From: JBJEXX01 sp051886215
GTDB taxonomy: Bacteria; Bacillota_I; Bacilli_A; RF39; UBA660
Reading direction: 5' to 3'
DNA: 7,976 nt
Assembly (NCBI GenBank): GCA_051886215.1
Contig: JBJEXX010000100.1
Span: forward strand, 1-7,976
How positions within the stretch are numbered: position 1 is the stretch's first letter; each line of letters starts with the position of its first letter. The notes below the pieces were generated by a model that saw only the letters and a program-made list of their open reading frames with translations, searched no databases and was not told the DNA's origin. Shown in pieces: positions 1 through 6,267 of the stretch. Position numbers and translations under genes: made by a program.

Positions 1-67
1 TAATCATTGGATCACCCACTTTAAGAGTATGATTAAAATTTGAAATTATGTTATTGGAGTTAGACAT
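1..67 (-). CDS. 5' end of an unidentified gene (partial, runs off window)
   Basis: Only the first 22 codons are visible, so no family can be named. The ATG at 65-67 is preceded by AAGGA 8 nt upstream on the minus strand, which supports a real start. The fragment is polar and Asn/Ser-rich and ends TLKVGDPMI at the window edge. Its start overlaps the stop of the short upstream reading frame by 8 nt (ATGTCTAA), the same coupled arrangement seen twice in the main operon. It lies beyond the terminator at 566-616, so it probably belongs to a separate transcription unit. Confidence 0.5.
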   Translation of the reverse strand, partial: MSNSNNIISNFNHTLKVGDPMI

Positions 68-173
68 CTTTATTTTCCTTCTCTAAAGTACAATCATATT
101 CTAAAGGATTCTTTAAATGTACTTCAATTATGGAATTGCTATTATTACCATTATCTATACTAACATGGTACAT
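60..173 (-). CDS. Short hypothetical protein or C-terminal gene remnant
   Basis: This is an open frame of 37 codons from an ATG at 171-173, ending IIEVHLKNPLEYDCTLEKE-NKDV. The composition looks protein-like rather than random. In the same frame it stays open upstream to a TAG at 213-215, and that upstream part (NKEEKIKSYISS) also looks coding, but it has no ATG, GTG or TTG start. An AGAGGA at about 203-208 is too far from the ATG to serve it. It could be a small gene with an unusual start, or the 3' remnant of a broken gene that lost its beginning. The 8-nt overlap with the next gene suggests translational coupling. No function can be assigned. Confidence 0.35.
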   Translation of the reverse strand: MYHVSIDNGNNSNSIIEVHLKNPLEYDCTLEKENKDV

Positions 174-340
174 ATTGCTACTTATATAAGATTTTATTTT
201 TTCCTCTTTATTCTAAAGATTTAGTTAGGATAAAACTTGATTAAGTTCTACTATTTTATTATTCTTATTGAAATAATAAAAATATATAATATATAGTTAC
301 ATCTTAAATTTGATAAAAATTCTAGAAATGATTAGAATAT

Positions 341-381
341 GTAAAAACATATAAAAAATGGTTGCCAAAAAATATGTTTAC
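341..381. repeat. Imperfect inverted repeat
   Basis: The arm GTAAAAACATAT (341-352) mirrors ATATGTTTAC (372-381) apart from two extra A residues. The centre contains TGGTTGCCA flanked by A-runs. It is not a convincing terminator on either strand. Its right arm overlaps the palindrome at 377-393. Confidence 0.4.
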
Positions 382-393
382 ATTATATGTAAA
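377..393. repeat. Perfect palindrome TTTACAT-N3-ATGTAAA
   Basis: Arms of 7 bp (377-383 and 387-393) are separated by TAT. The size and symmetry suit a dimeric repressor site, but there is no nearby gene start that it would obviously control, and A+T-rich DNA yields such palindromes by chance. Confidence 0.35.
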
Positions 394-565
394 TTAAATT
401 TTTAAATCATAAAATAAATCCATCAGCTTTTCCTACTTATAATAGTAATAGAGTAGTTAGTTTGAAATGATATAGTTGATAATGAAATATTAATGAAATA
501 TACAACAAAATATAAGGTTAACTATATTAATACACAAATTAAAAAACAGAGGATATTTTCCACTG

Positions 566-616
566 AAACAATTAAAAATGGCTTATGAAATAGAAACCAC
601 AATATTTCCTAAGCCA
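566..616 (-). terminator. Intrinsic terminator, probably ending the main operon
   Basis: The stem pairs TGGCTTA (579-585) with TAAGCCA (610-616) and GAAATA (587-592) with TATTTC (603-608), with one T/C mismatch (586/609) and a 10-nt loop. Read on the minus strand, the stem is followed at once by TTTTT (578-574) and then AATTGTTT, the classic Rho-independent arrangement. No T-run follows on the plus strand, so it acts on leftward transcription. It lies about 370 nt past the last operon stop codon, so the operon may carry a long 3' untranslated region that also includes the hairpins at 618-659 and 825-870. Confidence 0.7.
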
Positions 617-617
617 C

Positions 618-659
618 AGCTATTAACTGTATAATCTGTCAAGATTATAGTTAATAGTT
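618..659. repeat. Long hairpin next to the terminator
   Basis: CTATTAAC (620-627) plus TATAATC (630-636) pairs perfectly with GATTATA (643-649) plus GTTAATAG (650-657). A two-base bulge (628-629) and a 6-nt loop (TGTCAA) interrupt it. Neither strand has a T-tract after it, so it is not a standard terminator. On the leftward transcript it would fold immediately upstream of the terminator hairpin, forming a tandem structure. Confidence 0.65.
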
Positions 660-701
660 TACCACAACATTGAAGAAAAAAATTGAAAAGATAAATTAAT
701 T

Positions 702-878
702 ATGAAAACAGAAAAAGAAATGTTATTAAATGATATAAAAGATGATTCAATCATATTGGATAATTATATAAATGGAAGATATAAATATATCGTAGATACT
801 GAATATTTAGATGAAGATAATGAAAGGAGTCAAGGATTTTTTATAAACGACTTTGTCGTCCTTGACTCTTCAACATAA
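702..878 (+). CDS. Small acidic hypothetical protein (58 aa)
   Basis: This plus-strand frame of 58 codons starts ATG at 702 (MKTEKEMLLNDIKDDS...) and ends TAA at 876-878. It is rich in Asp and Glu, has no signal peptide or membrane segment, and matches no family I recognise. The ribosome binding site is weak, only a GAAAAG about 14 nt upstream. The last third of the frame (NERSQGFFINDFVVLDSST) is encoded by the hairpin at 825-870, which is odd for a normal gene. The first 40 residues may therefore be a gene 5' end truncated by inserted sequence. It is antisense to the presumed 3' untranslated region of the operon and is the only gene candidate on the plus strand. Confidence 0.35.
   Translation: MKTEKEMLLNDIKDDSIILDNYINGRYKYIVDTEYLDEDNERSQGFFINDFVVLDSST
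825..870. repeat. Compound hairpin: 12-bp outer stem, inner 4-bp triloop
   Basis: AGGAGTCAAGGA (825-836) pairs with TCCTTGACTCTT (859-870), with a single G-T wobble. Inside, CGAC (848-851) pairs with GTCG (855-858) around TTT and stacks directly on the 3' arm, leaving an 11-nt bulge (837-847). It is more G+C-rich than its surroundings. Neither strand has a run of T after it, so it is not a typical terminator. A structured RNA element or a mobile-element end or junction are alternatives. Confidence 0.65.
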
Positions 879-987
879 CAATAATTATTTATCTCATTCA
901 GGAATTATGCTCTTACTTATTTTCTACTATGTCTTTTATGTGTTATTTTTTTCTTATTTAGAACATCTAATACCTTATAAAAGCCAT

Positions 988-1383
988 TTAAATATTAGAT
1001 AGTTTATCTTTAATAAAATCATCTAAATAATCAGAATCTTTTGTAACCCAAGCATAATCACAATGTTCTTCACTTAATTTTATTATTAATGCAGAACTAT
1101 CTACATTAATAATAAAATCTATTTCTAAATTATGAACTAGTTCGCCATTCTTTTCTTTTACTTCATCGTAATAGTGAGTTATGATAGGTTCAAAATTATC
1201 AATAAAACCTATTTCTTCTTGTAATTCTCTTTTAAGTCCTTGTTTTAATGTTTCGCCATCCTCTAAATGACCACCAGGAAATTCCCAAGCACCTGGATAT
1301 AAGTTGTCGTTTTCATTTCTTTTAACTACTAAAAGTTTTTCATTATCTTTTAAAATACCAGTTAAAACTATTCTTGTTTTCAT
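988..1383 (-). CDS. Nudix hydrolase (last gene of the operon)
   Basis: Nudix enzymes hydrolyse nucleoside diphosphates linked to another moiety, here possibly a modified NTP or a nucleotide-sugar in the cytoplasm. The Nudix box is complete at residues 38-60: G38, E44, R52-E53, E56-E57 and G59 fit GX5EX7REUXEEXGU, preceded by AWEFPGG as in MutT-type proteins. At 131 aa it has normal single-domain length. An AGGAGG lies 6 nt before the ATG, the best site in the operon, in a 15-nt gap after the HAD gene, so it may be strongly translated. Its C-terminal part (LSEEHCDYAWVTKDSDYLDDF) closely resembles that of the other Nudix protein (5320-5769), so the two are paralogues. The true substrate cannot be read from the sequence. 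Confidence 0.9.
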   Translation of the reverse strand: MKTRIVLTGILKDNEKLLVVKRNENDNLYPGAWEFPGGHLEDGETLKQGLKRELQEEIGFIDNFEPIITHYYDEVKEKNGELVHNLEIDFIINVDSSALIIKLSEEHCDYAWVTKDSDYLDDFIKDKLSNI

Positions 1384-1398
1384 GTTTTTCCTCCTTTA

Positions 1399-1917
1399 TT
1401 ATAATTCCATTATATCGTATATTTTTAATAAATCATTTATTATTGTGTAATTATTGTTTTTGTTTCCATAACTATCATAATTACTTAAATCTTTATTAAA
1501 GAATATTGATTTACCACCATGCAAGTTCCAATCATCCAAATTATTAATATCATCATCAACAAGAATATTATTCTCTGCATTTACATATTGGGTTTTTGAA
1601 TGTTCATAAGGAACAAAATAGAAGTTATTAATATTATATTTTAATAAATATTCTTTTTTTGCATTCTTTTCTTTTTGCGAATTTATTTTAGTTAAAATAT
1701 ATACTTCATAAACTTTACTAATATCTTTTATTTTTTTAATACTATCATTTATTTGCCTACTATTTAATAAAATATTTCTCCAGCCGATATTAAGCATTAA
1801 ACTTTTTAATTTATTTTCTTCTATAATATCAGTATTATAAAGTTTAAGATATTCTTTAAAGATTACATTCCAAGTATCTAAAATAACACCATCAAAATCT
1901 ACATAAATTTTAATCAT
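1399..1917 (-). CDS. HAD phosphatase, 5'(3')-deoxyribonucleotidase-like
   Basis: This is a 172-aa HAD-superfamily phosphatase resembling NT5C-type 5'(3')-deoxyribonucleotidases, which dephosphorylate (deoxy)nucleoside monophosphates. Motif I is DFDGVILDT, with nucleophile D7 and acid/base D9. Motif II is T76 in YILTK, the motif III Lys is K108 in SKTQ, and motif IV is the D121-D122-D123 run in LVDDDINN. All catalytic positions are present, so it should be active. Length suits the family, with a small helical cap at about residues 15-60. The ATG overlaps the transporter stop by 8 nt (ATGATTAA), with AAGG 6 nt upstream. In this operon it could release a nucleoside product or remove a competing natural nucleotide. 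Substrate is inferred only. Confidence 0.82.
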   Translation of the reverse strand: MIKIYVDFDGVILDTWNVIFKEYLKLYNTDIIEENKLKSLMLNIGWRNILLNSRQINDSIKKIKDISKVYEVYILTKINSQKEKNAKKEYLLKYNINNFYFVPYEHSKTQYVNAENNILVDDDINNLDDWNLHGGKSIFFNKDLSNYDSYGNKNNNYTIINDLLKIYDIMEL

Positions 1918-2581
1918 TATTAACCTTTTTTATTTTTGACGCTAAATACATACATGGAGTATCTAATAAAGCAATCATAACTTTAAATATATACATAGAT
2001 AACATTATTTCAAGCATAACATTCAAGCTCATAGTTCCAAAATAAGTAATTAATACAAATATAATCGTATCTACAATTTGACATAGCATTGTGCTAACAT
2101 TATTACTTAACCATAATTTTTTATATTTACTTTGTAATTTATGAAATACTAATGTATCTAAAAATTGACTTACTGCAAATGCTACTAAACTTCCAATAGT
2201 GATTCTTATATTAAAGGAAAATATTGTTGTTAAACTTTCTTGTGCAAAATCACTAGCACTAGGTTTATACATTAAGCAAATTACCATAAATAAAGTCATT
2301 ATTATCATCGCTATAAAACCATATTTAATAGTCTTTCTACTTTCATTTAACCCATATTTATAATTTAAAATATCTGTTGCTAAAAATGTACTTCCATATA
2401 ATATTGTTCCTAAAGAAGTTTCTATTCCAAATAATTCAACTGTCTTTACTGTCTGTATGTTAGAAACCAATGTAGCCACTACAATCCATAAAAACAAGCC
2501 ATTTTTACCTATGTATTTATAACATAATATTACAGATATAAAAGATAGTAAGAGTGTTAAAATCCATAAAAATTCATTCAT
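1910..2581 (-). CDS. VUT-family transporter (YhhQ / queuosine-precursor-transporter type)
   Basis: This is an integral membrane protein of 223 aa with about six to seven hydrophobic segments (roughly residues 3-21, 28-46, 55-70, 87-105, 127-146, 164-182, 188-207). Family signatures are visible: TDILNYKYG with SRK (69-83), SQFLDTLVF (138-146), the STMLCQIVDTIIF block (163-175) and LDTPCMY (206-212). Known members such as E. coli YhhQ import 7-deazaguanine queuosine precursors. No queuosine gene is present nearby, so here it may move another base-like or vitamin-like compound belonging to this pathway. It starts 3 nt after the aminotransferase stop. Its AGGAGG (2591-2596), 9 nt upstream, doubles as the two Arg codons near the end of that gene. 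Family call is strong; substrate is unknown. Confidence 0.87.
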   Translation of the reverse strand: MNEFLWILTLLLSFISVILCYKYIGKNGLFLWIVVATLVSNIQTVKTVELFGIETSLGTILYGSTFLATDILNYKYGLNESRKTIKYGFIAMIIMTLFMVICLMYKPSASDFAQESLTTIFSFNIRITIGSLVAFAVSQFLDTLVFHKLQSKYKKLWLSNNVSTMLCQIVDTIIFVLITYFGTMSLNVMLEIMLSMYIFKVMIALLDTPCMYLASKIKKVNND

Positions 2582-2584
2582 TAC

Positions 2585-3859
2585 TTATTTCCTCCTCATT
2601 AAATAAAATCCATCAAAATAACTTATTTCCTCATCATAATAATTTTCATTAAAAATATCTAAATTTTTATCATAATTATTTATTACATATTTAAATGCTT
2701 TACATATTTTTCCTATATCTTCTAATGATAATGATTCGTACAATGGTAGAAATATGCTATTATCTCTAATATATTGTGAATTATTTAATGTATCATCTTT
2801 GTTTACTATAAAATTTCTAAAGTAATCATTTTTAATTATTGTATTATAATTAAATGATCCAGTAGGAATACCCATATTAATTGATCCTAAAATAACTCTA
2901 TTTCTATCATAAAATCTATCATCTAAAGTTACCCATAATGATAGTGGGGCATAATCTTCTATATTATTAGGATCAAAATTTGATATAAAATGAATTCCTT
3001 TTAATCCAGATAATTCATCAACATACTTTTGTAATTTTAATTTTCTATCACTTATATAATTATCTATTTTTTCTAATCTTTTTACACCAGTTGAAAATGT
3101 AATGGGAGAAGGTCTTAAATTTAATCCTTTACCAGAATTAGATAATCCATTAAATAATAAATCTCTATATGTAGTATTAGAACTTACAGATGACATTTTT
3201 GTTGAATTAAATACTTCACCAACATGTCTAAAATGTTCTATTTTTTTATAAACATCTTTATCATTTGTTACAATAGCTCCACCTTCACCAATTCTTAATA
3301 ATTTTGTATCATTGAAACTATAACATCCAACTTTACCAAATGTTCCTACATATTGATTATTAATTTTTGTACCAAATGCTTGTGCAACATCTTCAATTAA
3401 AATTATATTATTTTCATCACAAAATTGTTTTATTTCTTCAATGTTTAATGGCATAGCATATAAATAACATGCTAGAAAAAATTTTGTTTTAGGAGTAATA
3501 ATTTTTTTTAAATTCTCCAAATCATAATTATACGAATCGGGTTTAAAATCACATACTTTTAATTTAGCTCCAGACATAATGATAGGATAGATAGATGATG
3601 CATGTGTAAGATTTGGTACTATAACCTCATCGCCATATTCAATACCTAAAGTTTGTAATGTAGCATATATTGATAAAGTACAATTAGGAATGGCTAATGC
3701 ATAATCTACATTTAAATATTTTGCTAATTTTTTTTCAAAATTTGATATTGTATTTCCTACGAAAATACTTGAATCACTATTTGATAAACATTGTAAAGCA
3801 CTTTCTTTTTCTTCATCAGTATAAATCATAAAATCATTATTTACATTAATTTTTTCCAT
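2585..3859 (-). CDS. DegT/DnrJ/EryC1/StrS-family PLP aminotransferase
   Basis: This family of fold-type I PLP enzymes mostly transaminates keto-sugars bound to nucleotides; a few members are dehydratases. The PLP lysine is K186 in SFNDTK, followed by GEGGAIVTND (191-200). D157 in EDVAQAFG would contact the pyridine nitrogen, and C60-TLSIYATLQ matches the phosphate-binding loop. The lysine makes aminotransfer more likely than the His-type dehydratase chemistry. The start at 3859 (MEKINVNN) is chosen over one at 3916 because it aligns with family N-termini and shortens the overlap with the kinase gene to 14 nt; its ribosome site is weak (AGAG), suggesting coupling. At 424 aa it is slightly long, with an extra acidic, aromatic tail after about residue 395. 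Its pairing with a radical SAM gene recalls DesI/DesII-type sugar chemistry (analogy only). Confidence 0.9.
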   Translation of the reverse strand: MEKINVNNDFMIYTDEEKESALQCLSNSDSSIFVGNTISNFEKKLAKYLNVDYALAIPNCTLSIYATLQTLGIEYGDEVIVPNLTHASSIYPIIMSGAKLKVCDFKPDSYNYDLENLKKIITPKTKFFLACYLYAMPLNIEEIKQFCDENNIILIEDVAQAFGTKINNQYVGTFGKVGCYSFNDTKLLRIGEGGAIVTNDKDVYKKIEHFRHVGEVFNSTKMSSVSSNTTYRDLLFNGLSNSGKGLNLRPSPITFSTGVKRLEKIDNYISDRKLKLQKYVDELSGLKGIHFISNFDPNNIEDYAPLSLWVTLDDRFYDRNRVILGSINMGIPTGSFNYNTIIKNDYFRNFIVNKDDTLNNSQYIRDNSIFLPLYESLSLEDIGKICKAFKYVINNYDKNLDIFNENYYDEEISYFDGFYLMRRK

Positions 3860-4487
3860 AGCCAATCTCTCTATAAATTTTTGAAACATTATTTGCTGGA
3901 TTCTCACGACCATCAAGTCTTAAAACTTTGATTTTCTTTTCTTCCAATTCTGGTAATAATTCTTGTTCTAAAGAACTTTTTAAAGATAAAAGAAATTGTT
4001 TTTGATTTTCTAATAAGATTCGTTTATCTCTACTAGCAATTCTTGATACACTTAATTCTAAGGGTGCATGAATATAAACTAATAAATCTATTGGCTTTAA
4101 GTTAAATAATACCACTTCTTTAAAAGGCTTATAAAAATCCATATAATTAGAATAATCACCTTTGAGTATTTCTTTTTGATAAGATAGTATTGATAAGAAA
4201 TCACGATCATATAAATTATAACCATCATTATATTTATATCTTTCTTGTCTATAATGCATGTCAGATGCTAGTAATAAACTTTCAAAAATGGATGTAGGAA
4301 AACTTTTATCTAACATAAAGAATGGATCATCACTTAACATTTTACCTAAAATATCACTTATAGGTGAATCTTGTGTTAATTCATCAACATATCTTACTAT
4401 TTCATTTTTACTTTCTAAATCTTTTCTTAAATTCTCAATGACAGTTGTTTTACCAACACCATCAATACCCTCAAATATAATATTCAT
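3846..4487 (-). CDS. Thymidylate-kinase-like nucleoside monophosphate kinase
   Basis: This 213-aa P-loop kinase resembles dTMP kinases, which phosphorylate a (deoxy)nucleoside monophosphate with ATP. The Walker A loop is GIDGVGKTT (7-15). YDRDFLSILSYQ (93-104) corresponds to the DR-x-SxxAYQ base- and phosphate-binding segment. VYIHAPLELSVSRIASRDKR (137-156) matches the region leading into the Arg-rich LID. Length is normal. A second copy in addition to the housekeeping tmk would be expected, and its place among modification enzymes suggests activity on a non-standard nucleotide. GAGGT (4496-4500), 8 nt before the ATG, lies inside the last codons of the radical SAM gene, which ends 6 nt upstream. 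A deoxynucleoside kinase role is an alternative. Confidence 0.85.
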   Translation of the reverse strand: MNIIFEGIDGVGKTTVIENLRKDLESKNEIVRYVDELTQDSPISDILGKMLSDDPFFMLDKSFPTSIFESLLLASDMHYRQERYKYNDGYNLYDRDFLSILSYQKEILKGDYSNYMDFYKPFKEVVLFNLKPIDLLVYIHAPLELSVSRIASRDKRILLENQKQFLLSLKSSLEQELLPELEEKKIKVLRLDGRENPANNVSKIYREIGYGKN

Positions 4488-4493
4488 TCTGCT

Positions 4494-5342
4494 TTACCTC
4501 ATATACATAATTTCCCATTCGTTAGCACATTCTTTGGAAAAACATTTTTTCCAATTACCCCGTTTAGTTAATTTTTTACAATTACCTGGGCAAATTAAAT
4601 AATTATTAGCACTATCTAAATAATAATATTTATCATCTGCTATACATGGAAATTTATCATTTCTTTCATTTTTTATATATAAATCATATAATACATTTAT
4701 ATAATCCATATTAAAATATTTTTCGTATTTATATATAACATTAAATATCTCTTTTAATGTTTGTAATTCTGTTACTTCGTGTTTTATTTCTGAATTTTGT
4801 ATATCAAATACAAAATTAACTGATAGATATTCAACCCCTAAATCTATTAACTGTCTAAATATATTTTCTATATTTTTATAATTATATTGTGTGATACATA
4901 CTTTAACTTCAACTTTTTTAGAATCAATTCCTATAATTCTTTTAATAACATTAATTGTTTCATTTAATTTTTTTCTACAAATATAATTTTCAAAATCAAA
5001 TGAATCAAAACTTATTATAAATCTATCAACATTATCAACAACATTTTCTAATCTTGAATTATCATAAGTATTTAACATTACTCCATTTGTAAAGGTAATA
5101 ACTTTACCATTCTTAGATAACAATTCAATTATTTGTTCTATATATGGCGAAGTAAAACATTCACCACCAGTCAAATAATATTCTTCAATATTAGGACAAT
5201 TATTTAATAATTTATTAATATTGTCTATATTTATATTTTTAGTAGTTCTTCCATAATCTCTATAAAAGCAATAAGTACAATTTAAGTTACACGTTTGATT
5301 AACTTCTATTAATATTTTTTTACAGTTTTTTAGTTCTTGCAT
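4494..5342 (-). CDS. Radical SAM enzyme with probable auxiliary Fe-S site
   Basis: This 282-aa protein has the radical SAM CxxxCxxC motif at C18, C22 and C25 (QTCNLNCTYCFYRD), which binds the 4Fe-4S cluster that cleaves SAM. LTGGEC (57-62) replaces the usual GGEP, and the strand IISFDSFDFENY (109-120) fits the partial TIM barrel. Five further cysteines near the C-terminus (C233, C251, C255, C267, C272) resemble a twitch or SPASM-type auxiliary cluster. The substrate cannot be deduced. Start 5342 is preferred over the in-frame ATG at 5372: family members begin shortly before the first beta strand, and overlap with the Nudix gene falls to 23 nt. Its ribosome site is weak (AGAAG), so coupling is likely. 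Anaerobic or low-oxygen activity is expected from the chemistry. Confidence 0.9.
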   Translation of the reverse strand: MQELKNCKKILIEVNQTCNLNCTYCFYRDYGRTTKNINIDNINKLLNNCPNIEEYYLTGGECFTSPYIEQIIELLSKNGKVITFTNGVMLNTYDNSRLENVVDNVDRFIISFDSFDFENYICRKKLNETINVIKRIIGIDSKKVEVKVCITQYNYKNIENIFRQLIDLGVEYLSVNFVFDIQNSEIKHEVTELQTLKEIFNVIYKYEKYFNMDYINVLYDLYIKNERNDKFPCIADDKYYYLDSANNYLICPGNCKKLTKRGNWKKCFSKECANEWEIMYMR

Positions 5343-5769
5343 ATCCAACTTCTTTTTTTGGTTCAATAGCATCGATTATTTCTGCAATGAACTCATCAAC
5401 ATATTCAGAATCTCTAGTAACCCAAACATAATCAGTATGTTCACTACTTAATTTAATTGGTAATTCTTTTGTAGGGACTTCAATAAGATAATTTAGTTGA
5501 ACACTATATTTTGTTCCTTCTGGTTTGTTAGATGCATATTCGGATATTCCAACTATTTTTTGATTGAAGTTAATAATATCAATTCCAACTTCTTCAAAAA
5601 TTTCTCTTCTTAACCCTTGTGCAACACTTTCACCAAAATCTAGTTTACCACTAGGCATTTCCCAGAAACCTGCACAATCCTCATCATCTAAACTTCTTTT
5701 TACCATTAAATATTCATCTTCGCATTTAATTGCACCACAGATGCAAACTTGCCATTTATCATTTTTCAT
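5320..5769 (-). CDS. Nudix hydrolase (paralogue of the 988-1383 gene)
   Basis: This is a 149-aa Nudix protein expected to cleave a nucleoside diphosphate-X substrate. The complete Nudix box spans residues 41-63: G41, E47, R55-E56, E59-E60 and G62, after FWEMPSGKL. The C-terminal block LSSEHTDYVWVTRDSEYVDEF is almost superposable on that of the other Nudix protein, and it has a short extra Lys-rich tail (EPKKEVGYARTKKL). Its ATG directly follows the PRTase stop codon (TAAATG), with AGGAGG at 5778-5783, 8 nt upstream, inside the PRTase gene. Its end overlaps the radical SAM start. Two divergent copies in one operon suggest two different phosphorylated forms of substrate, or one synthetic and one cleaning role. 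Confidence 0.9.
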   Translation of the reverse strand: MKNDKWQVCICGAIKCEDEYLMVKRSLDDEDCAGFWEMPSGKLDFGESVAQGLRREIFEEVGIDIINFNQKIVGISEYASNKPEGTKYSVQLNYLIEVPTKELPIKLSSEHTDYVWVTRDSEYVDEFIAEIIDAIEPKKEVGYARTKKL

Positions 5770-6267
5770 TTACAAAACCTCCTTAATTCGTTTATCTTCC
5801 CATGGAAAAATAATCCATTTATAATTTTGTACTTGTTCACCACTATAAATATTTTTAAATGTATCTTTATTGAAATTATATAATATAGCAACATTTATAC
5901 TTTTAGGATTATATTGGCTTAATAATTCTATTGTATAATCTAATGTTATTTTTGAATCTAAAGTATCATCAACTATTAATATATTTGATCCACTTATTTT
6001 TTCAGGATTTGTTATCCCTTTATTAATAGGACTTTTAAATTCAGTATTAGGATCATCATTAATACTTCTTCTTATGTGAATGCAAGACATATCTTCAACA
6101 TTTAACATTGATGATAAAAACATTGCAATAGGCATACCACCTCTTAAAATAGGAACAATTAAATCTATTTCTTTATTATCTTTAATTATATTTTCTGCTA
6201 TCTTAAAAGTTAAGTTTTCTATTTCTTCCCAATCTACTTTTACTAATGGATAATCTGTTTTACTCAT
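5770..6267 (-). CDS. Purine-type phosphoribosyltransferase with altered PRPP loop
   Basis: Type I PRTases join a nucleobase to PRPP, giving a nucleoside monophosphate and pyrophosphate. This 165-aa protein has RGGMPIAMF (42-50), the PRPP motif ILIVDD-TLDSKITL (96-109), and a C-terminal KWIIFPWED (150-158) like the hypoxanthine/xanthine-guanine branch. The two acidic residues D100-D101 are kept. The phosphate loop usually written D-T-G-x-T is D104-S105-K106-I107-T108, so the usually invariant Gly is Lys. This may change PRPP handling or mean a non-enzymatic or altered role. The gene overlaps the methyltransferase stop by 8 nt (ATGAGTAA), with AGAGG 8 nt upstream. Fold assignment is firm; the base used is unknown, and a PyrR/HPRT-like housekeeping enzyme seems unlikely in this context. 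Confidence 0.87.
   Translation of the reverse strand: MSKTDYPLVKVDWEEIENLTFKIAENIIKDNKEIDLIVPILRGGMPIAMFLSSMLNVEDMSCIHIRRSINDDPNTEFKSPINKGITNPEKISGSNILIVDDTLDSKITLDYTIELLSQYNPKSINVAILYNFNKDTFKNIYSGEQVQNYKWIIFPWEDKRIKEVL

Larger units (their letters stand above)
174..701. other. Intergenic region rich in inverted repeats, no convincing gene
   Basis: This stretch is extremely A+T-rich and contains no recognisable gene. A 31-codon plus-strand frame at 493-588 (starting MKYTTKYKVNYINTQ) stays open for ten more codons upstream but has no good ribosome binding site, so it may be a relic. The structured elements are an inverted repeat at 341-381, a palindrome at 377-393, a terminator hairpin at 566-616 and a second hairpin at 618-659. 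Such density of hairpins between two transcription units is compatible with the edge of a mobile element, but no transposase or integrase is visible. Confidence 0.6.

Noticed and set aside
825..870. The compound hairpin as an intrinsic terminator
   Set aside because: Neither strand has a run of T after the stem; the minus strand continues CTTTCATT and the plus strand CAACATAA.
3860..3916. Upstream ATG giving a 19-residue longer aminotransferase
   Set aside because: The added residues do not resemble DegT N-termini and overlap the kinase gene by 71 nt; no Shine-Dalgarno was seen.
4258..4602. Plus-strand open frame of 114 codons
   Set aside because: It is antisense to the kinase and radical SAM genes, both of which have clear catalytic motifs; it has low-complexity Ser/Leu/Ile composition typical of a shadow frame.
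5343..5372. Upstream ATG giving a 10-residue longer radical SAM protein
   Set aside because: It has no better ribosome site, increases the overlap with the Nudix gene to 53 nt and adds only a Lys-rich extension before the usual family N-terminus.
5564..5824. Plus-strand open frame of 86 codons
   Set aside because: It lies opposite the Nudix and PRTase genes with no recognisable domain, so it is a shadow.
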